Notes under the pieces: model-generated
What the model saw: the letters and a program-made list of their open reading frames with translations, nothing else
Database searches by the model: none
What the model was told of the DNA's origin: nothing
Made by a program: the position numbers and the translations under genes
Part shown: positions 1 to 12,330 of the stretch, in pieces
How the letters are laid out: every line of letters begins with the position of its first letter
How positions within the stretch are numbered: the first letter of the stretch is position 1
Source: Struthidea cinerea
Taxonomy: Eukaryota > Chordata > Aves > Passeriformes > Corcoracidae
Assembly (NCBI GenBank): GCA_013397865.1
Contig: VZTI01005041.1
Location: 1,155,157-1,219,156 of the forward strand
Length of the DNA stretch: 64,000 nt
Direction: 5' to 3'

Positions 1-3000
1 CGGGCAGAGAATGCAGGAAGAAGTCTGCACTATTAAGATTAGACAGTTTTTTTAAAGGTAAATTATCTAATTAAAATGTAAAACAAAAGATATTTTCACT
101 TTTTCACCAATGTTTAATAAATTACTTTGTCACGCTCACCAGAACTGTGGAATTTTCTAACTAATTATCTTAAACTACTTCTACTGCAGAATATGGAGGA
201 ATAGAAGAAGGAACAAAAAGCCTAAAGAACAACAACAATCTTCTATTTTGAAGTTTTTTACTTTTATCTATTTACTANAGATTCTAACTCTTCTCAAAAG
301 GCAGGTAATTTTCTCCATGGGCGAAGGTCAAAGACAGTGTTGTTTAGGGGGGTAGAATTCTTCAAAACAGGCAGAGAGATATTCTCTGCATTCTAAATTC
401 TAACACTTCACAATGCTCCAGGAAACAAAAGTGTCCCATCTTAAAAACAATGACACTAAAACCTTTGTCTTGCCTCGTTCATGGTAGTGTGGTGGAGCTC
501 TCCTGTCAGGCTGGTCTGTATCTACCAAATCAGCAATGTGACTTCTTTCAGCAATAGGGATTCCCTCTTGTAGGGCTGACCCTGTTACCACATGAGATAT
601 AACCACAGCACAGCTGGGGTAGCTAAGGCACAAACTATTTGGCCACCTGTAGAAAAAAAGAAATTAGCTCTAGCTGAACAAACTAAAATATCAACATTTA
701 TTTTAATGTGGACTAGACAATGATACATGGATGGCAGGAAAACAACATAAGATATACTTAATGTGTCTGTGTATATATTAACACATTGTATTTTGCTGTA
801 TTTATATACTGAGGAGGAAAAAGGAAAAAAAATCATTCAGAAGGGAGAAATTGTTGCAATACAGAAGTAATATGCAGAATCCATATGAGATTCTGAAAAT
901 ATTTTCTGCAAATGCACAGTCAAAATTCTTTCATTCGACAGCGAACCACTATTTGTAGTGCAGTACCTCCGAACTAATGAAAACCTTACAGCCTTGATAC
1001 TAATATTTCATTCCCCAACAGATTTTGATCCTCATACATTTCTTGAACATTTCTGAGAAGGCTAGGTTCTTCCTCTTTATTTCTTACCTAGATTGATATT
1101 TTCAGATTCTTTTCCTGAAAAGTGCTGTCATTAGTATGGGCAAGAAATTATGAATCCATAAACTGCATTCCAGCCTGTGTTCAGAATGAGTATCACTCAT
1201 GTCTTTTGGGGAGTGAGAATAATATTTGCAACTATTTGTCCCAGAACAGAAAAGTGCATTGCTACTGACTCAATAAAATAAAGGATTATAGAGTTTTAGT
1301 GCTGCTGTGGTGCCTACCAACTTTCTTCAAGACTGAGCTGAGATGCAATGCACATTATAATTAATGTGGGTCTAGTCCTAGAATACTGTGCTTTTAGCCC
1401 TTGTTGGTGCCCTTTGCATGATACAGTCTTTGGTCTGATCACCACTTCGTCCTCTTCGGCCTTTTGACAGATGCATTCAAATTTCATTAATTAATCTAGT
1501 TAAAAAACCTTTCAAAAATATTATCACAGCTTTTTTACGATTTCTGCAACCCATCCTTACAGAGAAGAGAGGAGGCTTGGCAGCAAAGTGTAAAAGGTGC
1601 TGCTTCTTGGCGCAGCTTTTTAAAACCTTCTGCTTTATAAAACAGTCAGTTTTTAAAGAATCTATATTTGAAACAAGTCTTCCTTCCCCACCCCACTCAG
1701 GTCCTGTAAAAGTCTAGCTTGAGTCACTCATTAAAAAATACCTATATATCTATATAATTTATCCCACAGAGTATGCAGCCCTGCACTGGACAAGTTACTG
1801 TACAAAATGCATTTCCACAGTATAAATAATATTGCTTCTGGAAGAAAAATATCATTGTTACAGGTAAAATTAATGACTACCTTGAATTTCTGCAGTAGTG
1901 TGTGGTCTAAGATTTCCTTTTTGTTTGGAATCTTGAAGACTTATCTTTTTTTTTCTGTATTATGTCTGTGCAATTGTAACAACTCTTGCAGAATCTTAGA
2001 GCTTTTATCCAGCTTTCATATTGGTACTCATTTTTAACCTGACACCTTGAGCCACCAGCTGTCTTTTGAGATCCAATGGGTTCCCACAGGAACATTCACC
2101 GATGAGTAAAAAGCTGAACTTGGTTGTGACCTCTAGGCCTCTTCTTCATTTTCAAGCTTGTTAGCAGACTGTTCATGTGCAGTCTGATACCAGACAGAAA
2201 CTATTTTTGTAGACCTATTTTGTCCTTTTCTCCCCCTGTGGTACCATTTATCTCTTGGGTTTTTTTTTTTCTTTTTTGAAGAAAAAGAAATTCTGCTCTA
2301 ACAATACATGGGACATGAAAACCTTGCCTGTAAATCTATGTGTGAAATACACGTTCTATGGAAAAGCCAGCAGAAATGAAATTGGCAGATCATACTTGAG
2401 ACAGAGAAAAAAAGAGAGACGCAAGATTTTCTAAATAGAAAAACTTCGTGCTATTCTGATTTTTATATTGGTTGTATGTACAAATATTTTTCTATTCCTA
2501 GATAAGTATTGTGACTTTTTTTTTTAATAAATACACATTAGTAGAGACAAGCCTGGGATTTATTTTGTCTGGGTTTAAACAAAAATGCAAATTAAGTCAA
2601 AATGGATTTTATTTTGAGGGAGAAGGTAATATAGCTATGTGCTGAAGTCATTCCCAGGTTGAGTAGCAGAGCTTTTTTTCCCCTACCTCTGTTAAATTGA
2701 AAAATTCTAAGAATTAGCTGTTGAAAGTCCCAGCTCCTTACCTGTATTGTGTAGGTAACGTTGCCCTGAGGAGTTCTGTGAGATGGTTATGCAGTAACCT
2801 ATCATCAAGAGCTAGTCTTCCCAGCTTTCAAGACAGCAAACTGTACTTTATTTTTTAACTGGTAAATGAAGTTAATCAGTAGATTAAATTTGGTTCTGGA
2901 CCTTTGCCAGGTTCCATGTGTACTCATACCTGCCATCTAAATTGGCCAGCAAAATCAGCTACAATTCTTCCCCAGGCAATCTCCTCATGAGAGGTTCAAC

Positions 3001-6000
3001 ACCATAGCAAAACTTATTTGGCAATAAAGGAATGGGAATCTGAGCAGCAGAATAGAAATCAAATATTTAATGAATTCCCCAAACAACCTCCCACAAAGAT
3101 CAGGCTTCCAGAAGGCACAGATTGTGATTTACAGCCACTCCACTGCTGCAAAATTGTCTAAGGAGAATGTAAACTATCCAGTCTCCTTCAGGTTGTCTGA
3201 TTTCTCTTTTCATTGCTATATGCTAGCAAAAAATCTTAAAATCCTTTTGCCCTCTTGTATGTCTCCAGAGGTTGCAGCTTTTCATTTGTTTGTTTGGTTG
3301 GTTGTTTTTTTTTAAATATTCCAAGTGATTTCATGAAGACTGCATTGGGCCTTTAAATATGCACTTTCTGTAAAGCTTAGTAGAGGCTTATCCAGCATCA
3401 CTGCTTTTTTCAACCTTGAAAGCTTCCAGGATCCTTTCCATTTTGATGATACTCCAAGAAATTCTAAGAAGTCTTGTCTATAATATTTGATTTTGTTCCG
3501 AGGTTGTTTCAGACTGCATATCAGATCGCAGGTGGAAAGATGCTGGGGACAGTGACAGCATCAGCTTTAAGCATTTTAAACACACTCACTAGAAGTGCAT
3601 GTTAGTGAAGAAAAACTAGCACCTAAGCCAGGTTTTCATATTCACTTTCTTTGTGAGTAGTTTTAATGACTTTTTCTGACCTCTGCTCAGTACCATAATC
3701 TAAAATAATAGGAAAAGTCAAGGAAAAAAATGAAGGACTGAAACAATAAAATCAGTCTACTGAGAGGGAAGCTAAAAAGTAATTTACTTCTTTCTTGCAG
3801 GGATTTTATAGGCAATATAAAAGAGATTAATCAGAATTTTAGCTTATAACTACAAGAGCGTACATTGCAAGCCAAAGCCAAACTAGTTTAAATGAATAAA
3901 TATTTTTTAAAGTGTGGCATTACTTAAAGAAAAATACCTAGGCCTATGGTCACTATATCTTTAGAAATCTTTAAATAGAGAATAAATATAATTTCAGAAC
4001 TGAAATTATTAAGAGAAGGCACAAAGGTAATCGCAATGGTGACTTTTAACCTCTATTTCTATTCATAGATTCAAGATTTTACTCTGAGAACATTGAAAAC
4101 ACTTGTTTTGGCTGAATTATTTTTCATGTGCAATGAAACTGACAAGGAAGATGAAGAGGAATAGAGTGAGATGATACAAACAGAAAACAAAGGGGTTTCT
4201 ATTTAGTCACTTTCAAGCCAACCCACTAAGTCTCAGACAGCTTTAATAGTCTTAAAGCAAGTTTGTTTGGCTTTTTCCTTTGCACATTTCTTTTCAGCAA
4301 GGCTGCCTTATGTGGTGGCACAAATCTCGGAGGAGATCATTCACCTGTCTTTCCTGTCAAATTACATTGCAGAATCAACAGTAGCCAACGAAGTGTGATG
4401 TCTCATGCTAGACTTTTAGTTCCTGATAAATCTGGTCAGTGGAGTAACTCCTGTAATTCAAAATGTTTTAGACAAATATTTCAAAACTGTAAAAAGGAGT
4501 TAAAAATGTGAACTTAAAATGTGAACTTAATGTGATCGTGTTCAGTCAGTTTGTTTATGCAATAAGCAAGAACAATTCAAGAGTAAATTTAAAGATTAAC
4601 TCAGTGGAAATGAGGTGAGAATTTATAAGTAAGTTGAGCAAACTTTCATCAGAAAAATACACATGCTGCTTTTGATACCATGACCCCTGGAAACAGTGGA
4701 GAAATTCCTCTTACGGTTCAATTGTTACTGCAGTGAAGTTGTTCATGCTGCCGTGTACCTTCTGGGTTTGGTAATTTGATTGGAAACGGAGCTAAAACTC
4801 AGGCTTTCCATATTCAAAGAATGCTAATTATATTTATAAAATGCACTATATTTATTTAAAAAAATATATTACTATTGACATTTCACTGTAAAATGTTGCA
4901 AATCTATTTAACAACAAATTGTGGTATTTGCACTGGTACTAGTGGGCTAATTTAAAATATTTGATGGCTATACAGAAATTCTGTAAAGAACCATTTTTGT
5001 AATGATTATAATTTGTGAACTGATAGTTGAGTACTAAGCAGGCTAATCAGTCATCTTAATGTAAATGTGCAGTAGCAGAATATTAGGATAAAATAATATG
5101 CTAGGTAGGGAATTTGAAGGAGTGTAGCCTTAAGCTAGCCCAATCAAACACATTGCAGTACTAAAAATGTGGAATTCACTTACCAATTCTCACTTCAGAA
5201 GGTCCTGTGGGTTTCAAAATAACAGGTTCAGCCACTTCTCTTTTTCTAGGGCTGAAATCTGAGATTCCAGAGAGTTCTCATACTACATGTATGTACCCTA
5301 AGTTATCCACTAATCTCTCCATTTTGTCATGGATTTTGAGGTGAAGAGATAGCCTACAATCAATAAACAGTAGACATGCTATTGCGTGAGAATATAGCCA
5401 AGGCATTTAGGTGAGTAACTACATGCTGTATTAAACCTTCAATTTAGAATTTACATACATATTTGCTAATATCTTGTGTTTTAAGACCTCAGCTTCTTGA
5501 AGAAAGTTGTTTCATATGTTCTCTTTGCAGAGTTCCTGGTTTGTTGAGAAGCATGCCAGACAAAAATAAGCAAAAACTGAATGACATGTTATCATTTAAA
5601 AATGAATGGCAAACATCACTAACGTGAAAATCTAAAAGATAAAAACATTCTTGGAGTCCTGCCAACTTATTTGCCAATAGCAGAGAGCAAAAAGAAATAG
5701 AAAGTCTGGGACAGGAAAACACAATTACCTCTGATTATCTGGGAATCCAGTTGGGAAGAACTCATCTGCTTCTTGTTGCTCTTCAGAGGTTTTGAACTAG
5801 CAGAATGATCACTTTAAAAAAAACTTTAACAAGGGACTCCAGGTCTTTGTAGTTTAACTATATAGCAATTAGTGAATAGCTGTTTTTCAGCTGATTTTTT
5901 CACTCTTCTGTTGCTGTGTGGTACAGCATAATTTAAACTGCAGCTTCCCATGAGTAAAATTTACAATATGTGACATGGGTTTAGATTAGACAGTGAAGAA

Positions 6001-6575
6001 CACAAGTGAGCTATAATGCATAACACACAGGTGTTATGTATGTAATTGTACATTTGAAGAATGCTTTTGATTAATTTATTAACAACTGCTAAAAAAACTT
6101 GTACAGTTTTTTCCCAAAATGCCTGATAACAGCAAGAAATACACAGTGGTAGCATTACAGCCATAGTAACAGTGGTAGGATTTGATGTAGACTCTACAGT
6201 GGTTGTCAGACTGGGAGCTCTGCAGTGTAATAACTCTAATTCAGTGAGAAAATATGTGTTAATATGTCATAATTTATAAAGATAAAAAATGAACCTTGTC
6301 ACAATAAATACAGACAAGAAAAAGTTACATTTCACATGAAAGGTTTTCTGTGTATTAGAGCAGAGAAGTCAGAGGCGTGCTGTCCTAGTTAATAGTGGAT
6401 TTTTACTAACCAGAAAAAAAATGAAGGATTATGCTATTGTGAGGTGCTAGGTGAGGAAAGAATGCAATATAACTTTCTAATTATGATAAAGATGTTCCAG
6501 GATATAAAGATGATGTTAAAAATGAACAGAAACTCTTAGCAGCTTAGCTAATATGAAAAGAAACAAAGTAATAAG
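1..6575. other. AT-rich noncoding DNA, no gene recognised
   Basis: Open frames here are all under 100 codons, have no recognisable motif and lie in scattered frames. There is one ambiguous base at 278. The only internal structure I could point to is a 13-bp tandem duplication at 4503-4528 and an AT-rich block at about 4700-5100, both listed separately. I see no LTR, LINE or RNA gene in the rest. Confidence 0.6.
4503..4528. repeat. 13-bp tandem duplication
   Basis: The unit AAAATGTGAACTT occurs twice head to tail, followed by a partial third copy (AATGTGA). This is a short local duplication in AT-rich DNA with no sign of function. Confidence 0.7.
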
Positions 6576-6640
6576 TATCATTAAAGGACTGGGGTTCAAA
6601 GGAATCTTTAAAGACCACCTAGTCCAATCCCAAATAAGGA
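6576..6640 (-). mobile_element. CR1 LINE 3'-end fragment (short, degraded)
   Basis: Read on the plus strand, the segment follows the reverse complement of the CR1 3' end: a GGGTT-type stretch, then a 'CTTTAAAGACCACCTAGTCC' block and AATCCC. That block is the typical place where avian CR1 copies carry a 'ctttaaggatcatctagtcc'-like sequence. Only about 65 bp are recognisable and the terminal octamer repeats are lost. The identification is from memory of the CR1 consensus. Confidence 0.5.
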
Positions 6641-7696
6641 CACTGAATTTCTAGAACACAGAATTATAGGGATGAATAGAAGAGAGGTTTCATAGCAGAA
6701 GCTCTGAGTTACATTCATAGGAAAAAAATGTATTTTAGTGCCAACAGGAAGGGATGATTACGTATACACAAAGGTGGTAAAATATTTGGAATTTTTTTCC
6801 TGTTGCAAGCTAGATACAGGGCACGATCAGAAGGTTCGTAACCATTTGATGTTATTTTATAAAGCAAGCATTTAAAAAAATTCGTATCAACTGGCAACAG
6901 ACAAGTTATGTTATTTACCATGCAACATTTAAAAAAAAAATCTTCTGCATGACATGCCTCTGGATTGCTCAAAGGCAAGAATAAAAACAACGTGGGAAGT
7001 GGAAGTGTTTTATGCAAGGCTTTCTCTGTACAGCTGTGTAAGGACGGGCACTTTGTATTAAAAGGTTCTGCTTTCAGTAACATCTGTTAGTTGATCTCAT
7101 CTGACTCATCCAGCCCCCTGGTAACAATGCCACTCTTGAACTAGGCTTATGGGATATCGCTGTATGAAACCTGTGCCAGTGCAGGTTGAACCAAACAGCT
7201 GCCACAGGTACACTGCACACGCAGATCCAAGAGAAGGGAGCTGCAGGGACAGCAAGCAGGAGGAGCTGAGAGAGGAGCAGTGTGCAGTGGTGTGCTACTA
7301 GAAGGGGCAAACAGAGAGAGAGAGCTGTCATCTTGCACCAGCTCTGTTCAAAGAGTTGTGGGGAATCTTGGACAGGAAAAGGTCCCTACCCTTTGGACGG
7401 TAGGAAGGTTAATGGGCACCACTAGAGGCTTTTAAGAGAATAGACACATTTAATGGCAAGGGAGATTAGAAGAGATTTATTTGATAAAATTTGCAATAGC
7501 AACTACATTGATTGCATGGTCAAAAGCAAGAGATGTACTTGACCCCCTCAGACAGCACGAGAAAACAGTTAGCGCCACATAACGCAGGTTATATTCCCTG
7601 CTAGTGAAAGACAAGTGGGTATAGCTGATTGATATTAAGTTCATCTGGATAGGAAAGTTATAAAACCCTGAGGTTTTGAAGTGCTGGTGTTCATTT
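6641..7696. other. Noncoding DNA with a GC-richer patch (about 7080-7440)
   Basis: The first half is AT-rich. From about 7080 to 7440 the base composition shifts toward GC, with CAG/GAG-rich purine stretches such as GCAGGAGGAGCTGAGAGAGG and a run of GA dinucleotides near 7312-7324. Overlapping frames of 122, 85 and 63 codons on the minus strand have no motif I recognise. The patch could be an old repeat, a regulatory element or simply a composition fluctuation. Confidence 0.4.
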
Positions 7697-7717
7697 GGGG
7701 GTGGGGAGGGGGAAGGG
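7697..7717 (+). other. Canonical G-quadruplex motif
   Basis: Four guanine runs (5? see positions: 7697-7701, 7703-7706, 7708-7712 and 7715-7717) are separated by loops of 1, 1 and 2 bases. This meets the strict definition of four runs of at least three G with loops of 1-7, and the very short loops predict a stable parallel fold. It is the only strict match I noticed in the window. Function is unknown. Confidence 0.85.
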
Positions 7718-10002
7718 AAATTCAGAGGACCATAAATGTGAATAACCTAAACTGATAATATTTTTAGGTTCAGCACAGTGGAAAACTGGACATTGAAATT
7801 GCATATTTTATTAGGAGCTTTGTTCATGAAAACTACACACGCTGTATTTAAAAGAAAATTATTTCATACACATTTATTTTAGCCTAGATTATGCTGACAT
7901 GTCTTACTTAAGAGTGTTTGAAATGTGAAAAACAATTTAGAGAAATATGCCAAAACTTACACTTTTCTGGAAAGCTACCTATTATGATACAGTGGTGCTA
8001 TTCTCATGTTTGAATGCAGAATATCAAATCAATTTAAGCATCTAACACCAGACACATTAGGAGATAATTCAATTGATACTGAAATATTTTTTTTTAATTA
8101 TAGAGGGAGAAATAAGCAAATTTAATTCCACTTCTTTCTAAAGAAATAATGGAACAAAGAAACAAGCATGTTTTCCAAGTAGTTAGGCTGTTTCTGGTCT
8201 ACTGGAACTGGCAAAATTAATGACAACCAAAATTAGGAAAGGAAACTTTTTAGCAAAGGCTACCTGTGGTGAATTGACTATCAAAGTGAGCTGTAGAGTT
8301 GCATGAGATATGTGTTAGACCTGGCATGTCTGGCAGGTTGGTAGGATATCAGAGGCCAAACAGAGTAAAGAGAAAGAAAATAGTCTAAGATTAAGGAGAT
8401 ATCCCAGGTTTCAGAGCTGAACATATTGTGGAATTTTGGAGGCACGAGATAATTTTGATATATGCTTTGGGAAAATAACCTGAATGGGCAAACTACGGCT
8501 GCCACAGCAACCATTGGTATGCAAAGGATCCCACAGAAAACACTTATTGAAAATGTCTAAATAATTTGGACTTGATTACAAGGGTTGGTGCAGGCTTACT
8601 TCTCCAGGGGAAGAATTAAATTTGAGGTTTTTATTGGGGAAAAGGTATCATTTATGACAAAAAGAAGTATCCAGCTGGTGATGGATAACAGGGCAAGGAG
8701 ACGATCCTTAAAAAACCCCATAAAATAAACGGAAACACTGAAGATGGACAGAAAGCTCCTGTAATTAAAATGAACTGGATTTTAATATCGGTGAATGAAT
8801 GGTTCCTTGCTGCAAATTACCAGCCCCCAAAGACTATAGAAGCTCTGTCAGAAGTCAGACCAGTCAGAGGAGCAGGTTGCATGCCCTGGGAAATTCCTAT
8901 TTCCTTAAGAGCAGACTTTAAATTATGCTATTTTTATATTTTAAGACAGAAAGTCTGGCACATACCTGCTGTATGATGATGATTATCTGCTCTAGTAGGG
9001 CAATATACAGTAACAACTTCTTCCTCAGGCATAGAAAAATTGAACTGTACTATATGTAATAGCTAGCTGGAAGGATCCTAGTGCCAGAAATAACAATCTG
9101 TGAAGAACAATCCTGCAGTATTCAGTTTTAACTGATAAAACAAAGATTGTGAGGAAAAATGGTAGCATTATGAACAGCCATCAGAGTACAATATATAGTT
9201 TGTTGATTGTGGATTGGAATTAAACTCCCAGAAAAGAAAGTTACTGTCAAATGAGCTGGGATGCATGGCTGTGTTTGAGGATGAAAGGCACTGAAAGGCG
9301 CTGCTAGTCAGATCATGCTTGCCAGATCATGCAAACATCAGGAATCAGAGAAAGAGAGGAAAAAGAGGGAATAGAAGTGTTCTTCGTAAGGAGCTGTCAT
9401 CAGTTCCACCACTGGCTGGAACAGCGCCAAGGCACTCTTTTGTATGTCCTGCACTAATATTAAGGTAAACATCCTTATTCAAGCTGTTCTCTACTCATAC
9501 CCTCAAACAGAATCAGGTGCTTTGACAAGCATGGTTAGTTTAGCAGCCCTCAGGCACACTCTAACTCATATGTCTGTGCTATAATCTAAGGGATTATGCC
9601 ATGTCTCTGTCATGCTTAGGTTTCACTGCTTGCTCTAACACATTCAATTTTTAAACCAATTCATTCTGCTTATATAGTAATTAAAGATAGGGATGTTTAA
9701 AAAACTCACATGATAAGTATCACATGATGATAATCTGCTCCAGAAATAGCAGTACTGCTACTCACTCTCAAATGATTTCAGATATTTAAGAGTGAATGTT
9801 GGGAGTAAGGATGGATGTTAATTTTCCTGACTTTATTGCTGAGACTTAGACAAAAGAAGTAAGATTAGGAATTCCAGTGCTAGCAAGAAGTTGCAAACTC
9901 CTGGCAGCTTTTGGCTGAAGCACAGTGGAGATGTGTCATCCCTGAGAGTTCATTGTCTTGGTGATATGGCTGGTAGCACTCTGCCAGCTTAGCTTGCCTA
10001 CT
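7718..10002. other. AT-rich noncoding DNA, no gene recognised
   Basis: Only short open frames without motifs are present. A small direct repeat of CAGATCATGC occurs twice near 9307-9330. From about 9890 the composition becomes more GC-rich, leading into the palindrome listed next. Confidence 0.55.
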
Positions 10003-10016
10003 GGCAGCATGCTGCC
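10003..10016. other. Perfect 14-bp palindrome
   Basis: GGCAGCATGCTGCC is its own reverse complement. Several nearby CTGCCAG and CTGGCAG motifs (about 9981-10025) create further short inverted repeats around it. It could be a binding site for a dimeric protein or chance. It lies in a patch (about 9890-10200) of higher GC than the flanks. Confidence 0.7.
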
Positions 10017-12033
10017 GTCCTGGCAGTGGGGAAGGAGAGCAAACTCACAAGAACTTCCCCATAAAAAGCTGTGAGGATTAGACTGAAAGGAAGCTTGCCC
10101 AGGGTGCTGGTTATATAGTGGTAGGCTGTGTGTAAATCAACATGGATCCTTCTTCACAGCTATTTTACTACCACGGAACCAATAAAGTTACATCCTCCCA
10201 TATCAGTTTTCCCTATGTCTATCTTTTCCTGCAAGCCCTACTTAATCTGTAATGGTTTCTTTTAAAATAAGCAGTTCTAGCAAAAAGACACTTCTGGCTG
10301 TTCTAAACAACATTGGCACTGACATCAAAACAGCATGGTATGGCTTTCCACTTGCAGTTCATATGAATAACACCTGAGTATTAAATATTAGGGCAGAAAC
10401 AATTAGCTATCTTATGCAAGTCAGATGCACTTCTTACACTCCTCATGAAACATGTCAGCCTGACTCCTTAATTAGGTAAGAAGTGTTCAGACTTTGCTCA
10501 GGTTATAATCAAATGTTAAAAAAATGTTCAAGTCAACCACAAACAAAGCTTATCAGCTAGAACAGAAAAGTAATTCGAAATGAATGGCATAGGAAAGTCC
10601 GAAAAGCAATGTGCAGCTAGGAAGCTCAAACATATTTTCAAGAACAAAATCTGCTACAATAATTATTAAAAACAAATTCTCAATATGGGGTCCTGTGAAA
10701 TGATGCTGTGAGTGTGTGCTCCTTTTATTGAAATAGAAAAGGAGTTGAGAACCAAAGATGAGAAAATAGACATTTTATGAATGCTATTATTAATAGCAAT
10801 AACAGAAGCAAATTTTTTTCCCATGCAAGTTTCCCAAATAAGGGGAATTCTAGATATAAAATATGGAATTTCTCAATACTTAAACAGCTCAGTGTTTCTT
10901 TATCTGCTATAGTATAGCATTATAAGACAGAATAGTCAAAATGCTTGCGAGATGTCTAGCTTAACTGGAATATTTGCATTTTAGTAGCATAATCCATTAA
11001 GTTAGTAGAACTGCCTCAGAAGAAAATATCACTGAGTTTAGAAAACTACTCTCAGATTTGCTACTTTCAGTAACTTACATTTAAAATCTCTAACCTGTGA
11101 ACAGTGTCTTTTTCTATATAAACAATATCTTCCGACAAAATATTCTCAAATTTATAAGTTATTACAATTATACATATTTTTTGTATTATAATTTTAATCA
11201 TAAAAATGCTGGTTTGATGGTTCATTGTCACATAAGAAGCAGCAAATCAAAGTGCACACTGAGCATTTTACATACAGAGCATCATTTGGAGAAAGAAAAA
11301 CCTTTTGTAAAAACACACCTAGGGAAAACACAGCTGTATGGATTCAAATAAGGTTCTGCAAAAGGAAAGAAAATGCGTGAAAAAGTGAAATGGATGTCAC
11401 AGGGATGTCTCAGCAATGTACACTGAAATGAAATAAAAAGTTCTTCACCCATTTTCACAGGCAAAACCATCATGACTTCCTGCATCCTACAAAAGAATCA
11501 TCTCCCTCTTCCCTGGTCTCCGCAAACACTCTTTTTGTTGTGGTGGCATTCAACCTTTCCCAGTCTCCCCAGTGAGGCAATGGGTAGTGCAGGAGGTTGG
11601 AGTTCTGTATGCATTGGTTTCTTTCTGCTTCTCCATCATCCTTCTCGCTGTATTTCATCCACTGCTCCATGATTCTTTGTGTTCTTGCCCTGGCTAAGGT
11701 CACTCGCAGTGTCCCAGGGTGTCTCTGCCTTGGCTTGTCATCTCCAAGGCTTCATTTCAGAGCAGGCTGTGCCACCTGCAGCCTCGCTGCCCAGGCCCTG
11801 CCAGGTATGCCTGATAACCTCAGTCAAAAATAATTTCCAGGAAAGAGTGAATGACAAATATTTTGAGAGTGCTGTCTCTCAGCCCTTTCCCTCATGAATA
11901 AGTACTGACCACTATAAAAAATTAGTGCACATTAGTGCAGACAAAAAATAACCCAACCATCCCCCAGAATGAAACAGAAACCAAACAGCAAGGTTGCTTC
12001 ATGAAGGAGAAAAAGCTGAGTTCTTTTCATAAA
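10017..12033. other. Noncoding DNA, including a GC-richer patch at 11460-11900
   Basis: An AATAAAG motif occurs near 10180 but nothing else marks a transcript end. From 11460 to 11900 the sequence is richer in C and T on the plus strand and holds several overlapping frames of 66-78 codons in all registers, which argues against coding. No repeat family was recognised. Confidence 0.45.
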
Positions 12034-12060
12034 TACTAAATAAATAAATAAATAAAAAAA
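12034..12060. repeat. (TAAA)n microsatellite
   Basis: About five TAAA units are followed by a short A-run. It is a simple repeat. Confidence 0.85.
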
Positions 12061-12307
12061 TAAGAGGCTGGATCAACACACCCACAAATAGTTTAAATAA
12101 TTAAAATACTTCTATGCCACTTCTCTCTCAGTTCCTAAAAATGTTCCTTTGATTTAAAGGAAGAGTGAAGTTATTGGAGTTGAACTGAACTAATCAGTAA
12201 TGTACATTTTGAGAAGGCTGAAAAATCAAAAAATGCAGATACTTGAATTTTGCATTCCTGTGTTTATGACAACCTACCAAACAGAAAAAATAAAATTATG
12301 TATGCAT
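12061..12307. other. Noncoding DNA, nothing recognised
   Basis: This is AT-rich sequence between two microsatellites with no distinct structure. Confidence 0.5.
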
Positions 12308-12330
12308 GTATATATATATATATATATATA
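12308..12330. repeat. (TA)n microsatellite
   Basis: About eleven TA units, preceded by a TATGCATG-type transition. Confidence 0.9.

Noticed and set aside
6715..7331. Overlapping minus-strand frames of 122 and 85 codons
   Set aside because: They overlap in different registers and have no motif. Chance frames are likely at this composition.
10080..10260. Possible plus-strand LTR (AATAAAG near 10180, TATA-like motif near 10112)
   Set aside because: No TG...CA ends with a target duplication could be found and the sequence matches no family I recall.
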